Of a stretch of 38,615 nt of DNA, positions 8,699 through 16,435 are shown one piece after another (the stretch's first letter is position 1; each line of letters begins with the position of its first letter). Under the pieces are notes generated by a model, which saw only the letters and a program-made list of their open reading frames with translations, was not told where the DNA came from and searched no databases. The position numbers were made by a program, and so were the translations under genes. The DNA comes from Zavarzinella formosa DSM 19928 (lineage in GTDB: Bacteria; Planctomycetota; Planctomycetia; Gemmatales; Gemmataceae): assembly GCF_000255705.1 (NCBI RefSeq), contig NZ_JH636445.1, positions 283,933 to 322,547 of the forward strand. Direction: 5' to 3'.

Positions 8699-9454
8699 TT
8701 ACCGAGAACGATCCAGTTCGGCCACGCGGCGGGCCAGTTGAAGATAATCACCCGGCTTCCCGCGCCAGTCCGGCGTGCGGTTGTTCGGCCGGTTCACCAA
8801 GTTCATGTGGTCGCCGTTCCAAAGTTCAAACGATGTTCCGTGCCGGGCGGATTCCACGGAGACCACGCCATCGTTCAAACCCTCGGCCGCACTGACAATG
8901 CGTGCGGACAGCCGCCATCGGGGCGTCACATTCGCCGTGTCACACACCCCGGCGACGGAGTGATAATTCACCCACGGCACATCGTGGCAGTTCTCCATCA
9001 GCCTTCGGCATCCCTCGGTGGTCAAATCACGAAAGGCTTGGATGCTGATGCCAAAAAGATTTGCAACCGGCCGGACGAGCCGGACAAGGTGTCGGATGCC
9101 CCAATCCGCGAAGCTGCTTCCCCGGTGCGGGGTGGCAATGCTGGTCAGGGAGAGAACGCGGTTTTCCATCCCGAGGCGGGAGAGCATGTACCGGCTGTCC
9201 AGCCCGGCCATGCTGTGGGCAAGGAGATGGACTTTTTCGTTGGGGAAGTTTTCCCGCAGAAAGGCTTTGAGTTCATGTGCCCGCGTGACGACTCCACGGG
9301 TCTTGCTCAGGCTTGGAACGGCCACCCGAAAGCCATCGGCCTTCAAGGCTTCCTCGATGCCCGGAAAGTATCGGCCCACTTGGAACGGACCGACTTTCAC
9401 CCGATCAAACCCCAACAGGCCGTGGACTAATACAATCGGGGCACACTGTCTCAC
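8699..9454 (-). CDS. Alpha/beta hydrolase, triacylglycerol lipase-like
   Basis: A serine hydrolase of about 251 residues. The oxyanion-hole motif VLVHGLLG lies near the N-terminus, the nucleophile elbow is LLAHSMAG (Ser about 81), the acid is probably the Asp in LNDGVVS, and the His is in GDHMNLV. This order and spacing match bacterial true lipases; the first elbow residue is Ala where Gly is usual, which is also seen in lipase families. I place the start at GTG 9454 (GGAAGG nine bases upstream) because the open frame upstream to 9526 is not family-like and would reach the start region of the divergent dehydrogenase gene. No signal peptide is visible from this start, so the enzyme may be cytoplasmic. 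Substrate unknown. Confidence 0.82.
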   Translation of the reverse strand: MRQCAPIVLVHGLLGFDRVKVGPFQVGRYFPGIEEALKADGFRVAVPSLSKTRGVVTRAHELKAFLRENFPNEKVHLLAHSMAGLDSRYMLSRLGMENRVLSLTSIATPHRGSSFADWGIRHLVRLVRPVANLFGISIQAFRDLTTEGCRRLMENCHDVPWVNYHSVAGVCDTANVTPRWRLSARIVSAAEGLNDGVVSVESARHGTSFELWNGDHMNLVNRPNNRTPDWRGKPGDYLQLARRVAELDRSR

Positions 9455-9546
9455 GGCCAAGATCCTTCCACTGGAGAGTAGTAAGTAGATTTCGTGAACA
9501 GTAGATGATAAACAAATGAACGTCATTGAACAAGAGGGGAACGATC

Positions 9547-10455
9547 ATGGCGGTGCAAAAAGCGGAAGCGGGCAAAACGCGAATCGGCTGGATCGGCACG
9601 GGAGTGATGGGTCGCTGGATGTGCCAGCACGCCATTTCCAAAGGCTATTCGGCCACCGTGTACAACCGCAGCAAGGACAAGACGCAACCGCTCGCGGAAC
9701 TCGGGGCAAAGGTTGTCGATTCTCCGAAGGCGGTCGCGGAAGCCTCGGACATCGTCTTCGCCATCGTCGGTTTCCCGGCTGACGTGCGGGAAGTATTTTT
9801 GGGAACCAGCGGGGCCTTGGCCGGTAGCAAGCCGGGCACGATTCTGGTGGACATGACGACCAGCGAACCCTCATTGGCCGTCGAGATTTATGAAGCCGCG
9901 AAGGCGAAGGGCGTCCATGTGCTGGATGCCCCGGTTTCCGGCGGGGACGTGGGGGCCAAGAACGCCGCCCTTTCCATCATGATCGGCGGCGAAACGGACG
10001 TGGTGGAAGCCGTCACGCCGGTGTTCGAGTGCATGGGCAAGACGATCATCCACCAAGGAGCGCCGGGCGCCGGCCAGCACACCAAGATGGTGAATCAAAT
10101 CCTGATCGCCGCCAACATGATCGCCGTCTGCGAAGGCTTGCTGTACGGGTACAAATCCGGCCTGAACTTGGAGACGGTGTTCAAGAGCGTCTCCGTCGGC
10201 GCGGCCGGAAGCAAGGCCCTCGAAGTCCTCGGGCCGCGCATCATGGCCCGCAATTTCGAGCCGGGCTTCTATGTGGAACACTTCATCAAGGACATGGGAA
10301 TTGCCTTGAAAGAAGCCGAGCGAATGAACATCGCCCTGCCGGGACTGGCGCTGGCCAAACAACTCTACGAGGCAGTGCGGGCGCAAGGCTATGGCCGCAA
10401 GGGGACCCATGCGCTGATGCTAGCGTTGGAAAGTTTGAGCAATGTGAAACGGTGA
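9547..10455 (+). CDS. NAD(P)-dependent beta-hydroxyacid dehydrogenase (3-hydroxyisobutyrate dehydrogenase family)
   Basis: The 302-residue protein has an N-terminal Rossmann fold with GWIGTGVMG (residues 14-22). The substrate-binding signature [14 protein letters not shown] follows at 128-140. The catalytic lysine lies in GQHTKMVNQ (K180). The C-terminal all-helical domain ([20 protein letters not shown]) is typical. Members reduce or oxidise beta-hydroxyacids such as 3-hydroxyisobutyrate, tartronate semialdehyde or glyoxylate; the exact substrate cannot be read from sequence. I chose ATG 9547 because GAGGGG lies seven bases upstream; the ATG at 9526 lacks such a site. It is divergent from the lipase-like gene and seems to be a single-gene unit ending at a large inverted repeat. 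Confidence 0.9.
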   Translation: MAVQKAEAGKTRIGWIGTGVMGRWMCQHAISKGYSATVYNRSKDKTQPLAELGAKVVDSPKAVAEASDIVFAIVGFPADVREVFLGTSGALAGSKPGTILVDMTTSEPSLAVEIYEAAKAKGVHVLDAPVSGGDVGAKNAALSIMIGGETDVVEAVTPVFECMGKTIIHQGAPGAGQHTKMVNQILIAANMIAVCEGLLYGYKSGLNLETVFKSVSVGAAGSKALEVLGPRIMARNFEPGFYVEHFIKDMGIALKEAERMNIALPGLALAKQLYEAVRAQGYGRKGTHALMLALESLSNVKR

Positions 10456-10465
10456 CACGTCATCA

Positions 10466-10552
10466 GATGACAAGGAGACAAGGTGAGAAAACCATATTGC
10501 GAGCGTCTGGTTTTCTCACCTTGTCCCCGTGTCTCCGTGTCTCCTTGTCATC
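10466..10552. repeat. Nested inverted repeat between convergent genes
   Basis: The inner stem is a perfect 18-bp inverted repeat, 10477-10494 against 10508-10525 (GACAAGGTGAGAAAACCA and its complement), with a 13-base loop. An outer 14-bp perfect pair, GATGACAAGGAGAC at 10466-10479 and its complement at 10539-10552, overlaps the inner left arm by three bases. The right side has 13 extra bases with a repeated GTCTCC motif. The right outer arm runs into the last codons of marC. It could act as a bidirectional terminator, but the form suggests a dispersed palindromic repeat family. I cannot count other copies from this window. Confidence 0.75.
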
Positions 10553-11228
10553 TTATCTCCGGTGGGTGCAGCATCTTCCGCACGATGGGCGTCAACCCGG
10601 AGAAGAAGAACTCCACGGCGATCACCATCGTGATTAATCCCATCAATCGCAGAAGCACTTTGTTTCCCTCGTCGCCAAGGAAGCGGGCCACCCGTCTGGC
10701 TCCGAGGAAGATCAACAGGGTCAGGACCAGAACCAAGGTGATGGCGAGCAGCACCATCATTTTCCGGAGAACGGTCCCCGCTTCGTTCCAAAGCACGATC
10801 ACGTTGGCGATGGCTCCCGGTCCGGCGATCAGCGGGATGCCGAGGGGCGTCAATGAAATGTCCGGCTCCGGTTCCGGGGGCAGGTCGGCATCCGCCTCGG
10901 TCGTCACCGGTTTCTTTTCTTTGGCCGTATGGGTGTGCGACAGTTTCGCTTGGAGCATTTCGTAGCCGATCAAGAAAAACAGGATGCCGCCGACGACCTT
11001 GAGGCTTTCCACGGAGATCCCGAAGAAGCGGAAGATCAATTGCCCGGTGAAGGCAAATGTCAGCAAGGTGATGTAGGCCACCAGCACGGCTTTCCTCGCC
11101 GTCGCCCGCTGTTTGGCGGGGGACATGGAGGAAGTCATCGAAATGAACATGGGCATCGTGCCCAGCGGCTCGATCATGGCGAACAGCGACACGAAACAGA
11201 AAACGCCGAACGCGAGCAATTCTTCCAC
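10548..11228 (-). CDS. MarC family integral membrane protein
   Basis: A 226-residue protein with about six membrane helices, arranged as three then three around a charged loop (HTHTAKEKKPVTTE...EPEPD). The family signature is visible in both halves: MIEPLGTMPMFISMT near the N-terminus and PLGIPLIAGPGAIANVIVL after the loop. This matches MarC/UPF0056, whose transport role is unproven (the name comes from an early, withdrawn link to multiple antibiotic resistance). The start is GTG 11228, with GGAGG eight bases upstream. The gene is convergent with the dehydrogenase, and its last codons lie in the nested inverted repeat. Confidence 0.9.
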   Translation of the reverse strand: MEELLAFGVFCFVSLFAMIEPLGTMPMFISMTSSMSPAKQRATARKAVLVAYITLLTFAFTGQLIFRFFGISVESLKVVGGILFFLIGYEMLQAKLSHTHTAKEKKPVTTEADADLPPEPEPDISLTPLGIPLIAGPGAIANVIVLWNEAGTVLRKMMVLLAITLVLVLTLLIFLGARRVARFLGDEGNKVLLRLMGLITMVIAVEFFFSGLTPIVRKMLHPPEIR

Positions 11229-11293
11229 CGTCCGGCCCTCCGCCGCGAAATGACATTGTGGCTCCGGGGCGAGTTCGCCCGGTTGTCCGGCCC

Positions 11294-11322
11294 TTGCTGG
11301 AAAAGGGCAGCTTCATTATCGT
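11294..11322 (+). promoter_or_regulatory. Possible sigma-70 promoter of the cysteine synthase gene
   Basis: TTGCTG at 11294-11299 and TATCGT at 11317-11322 are separated by 17 bases, about 40 bases before the cysK start. The match to consensus is partial (3/6 and 4/6). This is inference by eye. Confidence 0.3.
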
Positions 11323-11361
11323 ACTTGTGAACAAAACCGTTTCGCCCCAGCGAGCCATTCC

Positions 11362-12342
11362 ATGCCGGACTTTCAACTTCTCCGCGGCCGGATTTACGAC
11401 AACATTACGGAATGTATCGGAAACACTCCCCTGATTCGCGTTCGTCGGCTCTCGGCTGGTTGCCACGCGAACGTGCTGGCCAAAATGGAAAACTTTAACC
11501 CGTTGTGGTCCGTGAAGGACCGCATCGGCGTCGCCATGATCGAGGACGCCGAGCGTCGCGGCAAGGTGAACGCCGACACAATCATCATCGAACCGACCTC
11601 CGGGAACACCGGCATCGGCCTCGCCTTCACCTGCGCGGCCAAGGGTTACAAGCTCACCGTGACGATGCCGGAAAGCATGTCGATCGAACGTCGGCGCTTG
11701 CTCAAAGCCTTCGGCGCCAACCTGGTGCTGACCCCGGCCGACAAGGGCATGGGCGGGGCCATCGCGGAAGCCGAGCGACTGTTCAACGAAGCCGGGGGCG
11801 AGCCGAAAGCCTTTATCCCCCAACAGTTCAAGAACCCGGCCAACCCGGAAATCCACCGCAAGACGACGGCCGAGGAAATCTGGAAGGACACCGAGGGCAA
11901 GGTGGACATTCTGGTGTGCGGCGTCGGCACCGGCGGGACGATCACCGGTTGCGGCGAAGTGTTGAAACAACGCAACCCGGCCCTGAAGGTGGTGGCCGTG
12001 GAACCGGTCAACAGCCCGGTCATCAGCCAGACGATGGCCGGTCAGGAAGTCAAACGGGGGCCGCACAAGATCCAAGGGATCGGCGCCGGTTTTGTCCCGG
12101 ACAACCTGAACATGGGCGTGATCGACGAGATCATCAAAGTGGGCGACGACGACGCCTTTGAAACCGCCCGGCAACTGGCCAAACTCGAAGGGATGCTGTG
12201 TGGCATCAGTTGCGGCGCTGCCATGTTCGCGGCCCTGCAAGTGGCCAAACGACCGGAAAACAAAGGAAAGAACTTGGTGGTGGTGCTGCCGGATTTGGGC
12301 GAACGCTACCTCAGCACCGCCCTGTACCCACAGGATGTGTGA
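11362..12342 (+). CDS. cysK: Cysteine synthase A (O-acetylserine sulfhydrylase)
   Basis: The 326-residue PLP enzyme makes L-cysteine from O-acetylserine and sulfide in the cytoplasm. [13 protein letters not shown] opens the fold. The PLP lysine is K52 in [11 protein letters not shown], the substrate loop is [12 protein letters not shown], the phosphate-binding glycine loop is [10 protein letters not shown], and CGISCGAA lies near the C-terminus. Length and motifs are standard for fold type II CysK rather than cystathionine beta-synthase, since no CBS domain follows. No cysE is visible nearby. The mRNA probably ends at the hairpin at 12369-12399. Confidence 0.94.
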   Translation: MPDFQLLRGRIYDNITECIGNTPLIRVRRLSAGCHANVLAKMENFNPLWSVKDRIGVAMIEDAERRGKVNADTIIIEPTSGNTGIGLAFTCAAKGYKLTVTMPESMSIERRRLLKAFGANLVLTPADKGMGGAIAEAERLFNEAGGEPKAFIPQQFKNPANPEIHRKTTAEEIWKDTEGKVDILVCGVGTGGTITGCGEVLKQRNPALKVVAVEPVNSPVISQTMAGQEVKRGPHKIQGIGAGFVPDNLNMGVIDEIIKVGDDDAFETARQLAKLEGMLCGISCGAAMFAALQVAKRPENKGKNLVVVLPDLGERYLSTALYPQDV

Positions 12343-12368
12343 GAAGAGAATTCCAGAAAAGTTGAGTT

Positions 12369-12399
12369 GGCCGCCTTTGTTCATCTGACAGAGGCGGCC
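12369..12399 (+). terminator. Hairpin after cysK
   Basis: An 8-bp GC-rich perfect stem (GGCCGCCT / AGGCGGCC) with a 15-base loop lies 26 bases after the cysK stop. There is no clean T-run after it, so termination strength is uncertain. The remaining bases to 12561 show no gene or other structure. Confidence 0.5.
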
Positions 12400-12561
12400 G
12401 ATGAAATTGAATTCGAGCATTGACGGCGGTGAATTGCCATCGCACAGCCGCCGTTACATTTCCATCCGGCCTGCCGACAATAAATTCATATCACCATTCG
12501 TCCGTTAGATCAGACGGCATCTTTGACCTGTTTTACTTGGCGGTTTGGGTCGATTTCACTG

Positions 12562-13215
12562 TTACTTCCGCAACTCTCGCTGCACCGGCGGGAAGTCAAT
12601 GCTCAGGTCCAGTTTGCGGGCCAGGTCTTTTAAGTCGCCGACGACCGCCGAATCCATCGCGGCACTGTTCTTGTAAACGTAGATCGTCAGCCGGGAAAGT
12701 TTTTTGGCCTGATTTCGGGCTTCGACTTTCAGGGTGACTTCCTCCAGCGTGCTGGGGGCCTTCTCGTCCTCAAGCAAGTAAAAGCGATCCTGCGTGGCAT
12801 CACCTCCAAGGACGACTACCTTGACGCTGTCGTCTGTTTCCGGCGGTTTTGGCTTGATCTTCGGCGGCTCGATTTTCTTTGGCTCGGCTTTCGGCTCTTC
12901 GTTGATTGGCTGGCCGGGTTGTTGTTTGTCCGTCCCTCCGGGACCGCCGGGGAGACCGCCGCCGGAACCGCCGAAACCCCAGCCACCGTCGCCGAACACA
13001 AACAGGGCGACCAGAATGGCTCCCGCGATGCCGCCGAGCGCGCGGGCGATCAGGCTGATCGTCTTGTTCGGCTTTGCCAGAAGTATGAACTTGGCGGCCA
13101 CGCGGACGGCGGCCCACCCGGCGATGCTTCCCAAAAGGAAGCCGCCGCCGATGGCCAGAAAATTTAAAAGTGTCCGGCCGACGTTCTCAAGAGAGTTGGC
13201 GAAAAGTGGTTCCAC
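12562..13215 (-). CDS. Membrane protein with ExbD/TolR-like C-terminal domain
   Basis: About 217 residues. The N-terminal third has two or three hydrophobic helices (TLLNFLAIGGGFLLGSIAGW; ARALGGIAGAILVALFVFG). A glycine-rich and then Pro/Lys/Glu-rich linker follows, then a C-terminal domain of about 85 residues (DRFYLLEDEKAP ... AVVGDLKDLARKLDLSIDF). The strand-helix pattern of this domain resembles the periplasmic domain of ExbD/TolR; this is recognition of pattern, not a firm match. The open frame extends to a TTG at 13254, but GTG 13215 has GAGGG seven bases upstream and clears the preceding gene by 10 bases, so I chose it. As third gene after a TolQ-like and a TolR-like gene it may belong to the same proton-driven complex. 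Confidence 0.7.
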   Translation of the reverse strand: MEPLFANSLENVGRTLLNFLAIGGGFLLGSIAGWAAVRVAAKFILLAKPNKTISLIARALGGIAGAILVALFVFGDGGWGFGGSGGGLPGGPGGTDKQQPGQPINEEPKAEPKKIEPPKIKPKPPETDDSVKVVVLGGDATQDRFYLLEDEKAPSTLEEVTLKVEARNQAKKLSRLTIYVYKNSAAMDSAVVGDLKDLARKLDLSIDFPPVQRELRK

Positions 13216-13225
13216 GGAAAAGCCC

Positions 13226-13753
13226 TCACGGAGCGGTGGCGAACGGGCGGTCAAATTGAAATTGTACGCCCCGGAACCAGCGGGCGTAGTCGTCAGCCTG
13301 TTGTTGTTCCGGGAAACCGGAGCGTTTGCGGGGATAGAGGATCAGGAAAAACGGTTCGCGATTGCCGGCCTGCCGTTTGTGAATCGTAATCATGTTCTCG
13401 GCCGCCAGTTCGCTGTCCACCTGCACCGGCTTGCCGTCTTGGATGTAATACAACCGGCCGTCCTTCGGGTCGATTTCCAGCACCTTCACGCTCATGCGGT
13501 CGGAAAGGCTGCTTCTGCCCAGGGCCTTTAGCCGTTCGATCTCGCGGCGGGCTTTTTCCAGAGCCTGTCGAATTTCCACCACATCCGTCGGAAGCGGAGC
13601 GGGCGAGTTGTCCTTCTTCTCAACGACCGGTTCTTGGGCATCCGGGTCCTTCGAGACGAACGGCATCAGCATGAACATGCCGAACAGCAAGATCATCACG
13701 TCGAGCAGCGGCACGAAGAACCGGGTGACGCTTCGCTTCGGGCGTTCAATCAT
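13226..13753 (-). CDS. ExbD/TolR-family biopolymer transport protein
   Basis: The 175-residue protein starts at ATG 13753, overlapping the stop of the TolQ-like gene as ATGA. It has the ExbD/TolR plan: a short cytoplasmic N-terminus, one membrane helix containing the hallmark aspartate (FFVPLLDVMILLFGMFMLM), and a periplasmic part. The linker is a charged helix (EIRQALEKARREIERLKAL), and the end contains RLYYIQDGKPVQVD, reminiscent of the ExbD periplasmic fold. The family uses proton flow through a MotA/TolQ/ExbB partner to drive envelope work. The open frame upstream of 13753 is a shadow inside the TolQ-like gene. Confidence 0.82.
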   Translation of the reverse strand: MIERPKRSVTRFFVPLLDVMILLFGMFMLMPFVSKDPDAQEPVVEKKDNSPAPLPTDVVEIRQALEKARREIERLKALGRSSLSDRMSVKVLEIDPKDGRLYYIQDGKPVQVDSELAAENMITIHKRQAGNREPFFLILYPRKRSGFPEQQQADDYARWFRGVQFQFDRPFATAP

Positions 13754-14283
13754 GCCGCGTCTCCCGTCGGGGGCTTGCCGCCGGCCAGCGACCGGATGAG
13801 GTCGCGGCCGAGCAGGACAATCCATGTGGGGAGGATGTTCATCAGGGCCATGAACAGTCCGCTGCCGGTGGCGGTGATCGCCGGGGCGTATCGCCGGATG
13901 ATCTCCCTCGGCATCACGTCTTGAGCCGTGGCCGTGGGGGCGCCGATGGCGCTGAAGGTTTGCAGAATGGCCGCGACCGTGCCGATCAACCCCAGCAAGG
14001 GGAACCATTCGGCGGCCGTGGCGAGGTGGTTCAGCCAGCGGTCTTGCGTTTCGTCGAAACCCGTGCCGACCCAGCGCATCGCCCGCCAGGCGAGCAAAAT
14101 CTGGGAGACGAACAGGATCGTGCCGAACCCGAGGATCACCCAGTCGATGGCCGAGTGCTGGACGCGGTTAAGATAATCGCGCATGGCATCGGAGGGGATC
14201 GAGGCGATGATGACGAAGGCCGCCCCGATCGGGAGGAGGCAAAACGCCGTCGGGAGGATTTGGAGGATCAACAAGCGACGCAC
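13750..14283 (-). CDS. MotA/TolQ/ExbB proton-channel family protein
   Basis: A 177-residue membrane protein with hydrophobic helices near residues 4-27, 47-68, 92-112 and 138-160. The MotA/TolQ/ExbB signature is clear: EWFPLLGLIGTVAAILQTF followed by APAITATGSGLFMALMNILP, the two pore helices. It is shorter than E. coli TolQ (230 residues) but contains the core. The start is GTG at 14283 with no good Shine-Dalgarno, so the N-terminus is uncertain. It overlaps the ExbD/TolR gene by ATGA and lies 71 bases after a YbgC-like thioesterase gene, the order seen in ybgC-tolQ-tolR loci. Confidence 0.85.
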   Translation of the reverse strand: MRRLLILQILPTAFCLLPIGAAFVIIASIPSDAMRDYLNRVQHSAIDWVILGFGTILFVSQILLAWRAMRWVGTGFDETQDRWLNHLATAAEWFPLLGLIGTVAAILQTFSAIGAPTATAQDVMPREIIRRYAPAITATGSGLFMALMNILPTWIVLLGRDLIRSLAGGKPPTGDAA

Positions 14284-14354
14284 GGGGGTGTTACTCGCGA
14301 GCCATTTGGTGGAGGGTCAGCCGCACATTCCCCAGATTGTACGAAGACGGGGTT

Positions 14355-14759
14355 TCAAATGACCCCGCTCATTTTGAGAAACCATTCCGGCAGCGATTGC
14401 AGTTTGCCTTCGCGATCCACGCAAGCCAGCGTGGAAGACCCCTCGGCCAGCAGTTCCGTGCCCCGCAACACTTGATAACTGTGTTCGATTCGCACCGGCG
14501 TTGTGCGGGCCACGGTGGTGCGAATGATCAGCACATCATCGTACTTCGCGGGCCGCTTGTATTTCACTTCAATCTTGGTCAGCACCAGCATGAACCCTTG
14601 GTTTTCCATGTCCAGGTAGGTCATTCCGCTGCCGCGAAGCAGTTCCGTGCGGGCCTGCTCAAAGTACACCAGATAATTCGCGTGATGGAGCAACCCCATG
14701 CGATCCGTTTCCGCATAGCGGACCCGAATCTCAATATCCCCGGTGTGCGGTTCGCTCAC
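14355..14759 (-). CDS. Acyl-CoA thioesterase, YbgC/4-hydroxybenzoyl-CoA thioesterase family
   Basis: The 134-residue protein is a single hotdog-fold domain. The active-site segment RVRYAETDRMGLLHHANYLV contains the conserved Asp and the HANY box, and YKRPAKYDDVLIIRT is the usual central strand. YbgC-type enzymes hydrolyse acyl-CoA or related thioesters in the cytoplasm. I chose GTG 14759, which overlaps the stop of the upstream signal peptidase gene as GTGA; the longer frame to 14840 lies within that gene and has no family similarity. It precedes a TolQ-like gene, as ybgC does in proteobacteria. Confidence 0.86.
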   Translation of the reverse strand: MSEPHTGDIEIRVRYAETDRMGLLHHANYLVYFEQARTELLRGSGMTYLDMENQGFMLVLTKIEVKYKRPAKYDDVLIIRTTVARTTPVRIEHSYQVLRGTELLAEGSSTLACVDREGKLQSLPEWFLKMSGVI

Positions 14760-16354
14760 TCGATCACCCTCCAACGACTTGCCGGCCAATAAATCACGGC
14801 GGCCCGGCCAAGCAGCAACCGTTCGGGGACCAATCCCCAATAACGTCCGTCCGAGGACGATGTGCTGTTGTCCCCGAGGCAGAGGTAATGCCCCGGCTGG
14901 ACATAATAGGTTTGCAGCCCGCAGGAGGCGTTATTCCCGCCTTCGTAACAGGTATAAAACACATCCCGCCAGAGTTTCACCTTGGAACAGGTCACGTTCC
15001 CCTTCGCCCCGATGCGAGAGGGTTGTTCCACGTCCAAGGCCGTCTCGGCAAAGGAGGTCCGGTTCGGCGGGTCATAGTTGCCCAAATCACCGAACGACAT
15101 GGGGCGGTTGTTCACCCAGACGGTCAGCCGGGAGTCGACGTTGGCCAGCCGCAAAGAGTATTCGCCGGTGGTGATCTTGCTCGGGAGTTCGGCCAGCACG
15201 ACCGGCTTGTCCGGGGTTTCGGATTTCAGAATCACCAGTTTGCAGGTTCCGTTGGCGAAGACCGCCTGATATCGCGTCCCGGATTTCACGAGTTCCAGAA
15301 TCAGTTGGGCGTCGGCCGACTTGAAATCAGCCTTGCATTCCACAAGCAGATCGGGGACCCATGAGAGGCCCTCCTGCGGCCGGTGGGAGGTCTGCTCGAT
15401 GTTGTAAGCAAGATGATCGCGGATCAAGGCGGGCTGGACAATCGCGTCTTTATTGGCCCAGCCTGGTTGGATGTGATGATAACTCATCCAGCCAAATTGC
15501 TCGCCTTCGTGCTCAAAGCCTTTCTCCAGCATTTTCCATCCGGCGTCGTCGGCCGGAGAAAGATGCCAGCGGGTCCGGTGCGTTCCTTCCAGCGTTTTCG
15601 GTTGTTGGTCCAGATCGAACACCAGTCGGCGAACCGCGAGAATCTGGTCGGGCGACTTGCGGATCATTTCAAAATTGCCGGCCATGAAGAAGTCGGCGGC
15701 TTCCTGATTGGTTTCCATCGCCGAGTTGTTTTTGCGACCCCGCCGGTTGGCATACATGTAGTCATCCTGCCAGAGATCCAGCGGATTGTCGGGGCGGGGG
15801 TAGTTCGCATAGGTGAGCTTGTCCGTCCGGTAGAGATCTCCCTGATAGATCGCGATGGTTTCCCCCGGCAGGCCGATCAGGCGTTTGATGTAGTTCATCG
15901 CGGTCAGTTCGGTCTTGTGATACGGCTCTTCCGGATACTTAAAGACCGGCACGTCGAACCGGCGCGGGGCGCGAAGATGATATTCGTATTTGGCGACCAA
16001 CACCCGGTCCCCGCTGTTCCAGTCGCGGGCGTTTTCCGGGGTGTAATAGTGGCCGCAATTCTGACATGACACTTTTTCGGCCACCATCCGGCGGCCATAA
16101 GAAACGGACGCGGAGACCGGGAACCGGTGGCTGCATTCCGGACATTCCGCGATGAACTGGTCCCCGTACAGGGTGCTGGCCATCGACCCGGTGGGGATGA
16201 CGAACGCCTCGGCCACGAAGAGCTTGAGCATCAGCACCAACACCACGACAAACACCACCGTCTCGAAGACTTCTCGGGAAGGGTCGCCGTGGTTTGGCTT
16301 GTTAGTCTCCCGCCCGATAATCAGGTTGAAGACGGTTTTGGCGGTGATCTTCAT
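14756..16354 (-). CDS. lepB: Signal peptidase I, long form with zinc ribbon and inserted beta-sandwich domain
   Basis: This 532-residue type I signal peptidase removes signal peptides at the outer face of the cytoplasmic membrane. One membrane anchor (about 31-52) precedes the nucleophile S57 in IPTGSMASTL. The general base is K157 in NYIKRLIGLPGE. The last conserved box is LGDNSTSSSDGR at about 493. Compared with E. coli LepB (324 residues) there are two additions: a CPEC...CQNC four-cysteine ribbon at 71-100, and about 200 residues between the lysine box and the GDN box. The latter includes LRLANVDSRLTVWVNNRPMS, reminiscent of LamG/DUF1080 jelly rolls. It lies 81 bases after a second lepB-like gene and overlaps the thioesterase gene by GTGA. 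Confidence 0.9.
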   Translation of the reverse strand: MKITAKTVFNLIIGRETNKPNHGDPSREVFETVVFVVVLVLMLKLFVAEAFVIPTGSMASTLYGDQFIAECPECSHRFPVSASVSYGRRMVAEKVSCQNCGHYYTPENARDWNSGDRVLVAKYEYHLRAPRRFDVPVFKYPEEPYHKTELTAMNYIKRLIGLPGETIAIYQGDLYRTDKLTYANYPRPDNPLDLWQDDYMYANRRGRKNNSAMETNQEAADFFMAGNFEMIRKSPDQILAVRRLVFDLDQQPKTLEGTHRTRWHLSPADDAGWKMLEKGFEHEGEQFGWMSYHHIQPGWANKDAIVQPALIRDHLAYNIEQTSHRPQEGLSWVPDLLVECKADFKSADAQLILELVKSGTRYQAVFANGTCKLVILKSETPDKPVVLAELPSKITTGEYSLRLANVDSRLTVWVNNRPMSFGDLGNYDPPNRTSFAETALDVEQPSRIGAKGNVTCSKVKLWRDVFYTCYEGGNNASCGLQTYYVQPGHYLCLGDNSTSSSDGRYWGLVPERLLLGRAAVIYWPASRWRVIE

Positions 16355-16435
16355 GGAGAGCCTGTGTGCGTGCGGAGAACCGGAAAATAATGTGGTACGG
16401 AACCACCGGTGGGTTTCGAGGGCGTTCGTCGATCC

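Noticed and set aside
10516-12420. 634-codon minus-strand frame covering cysK and part of marC
   Set aside because: Antisense to a complete cysteine synthase gene and out of frame with marC. It is open only because of GC-rich codon use.
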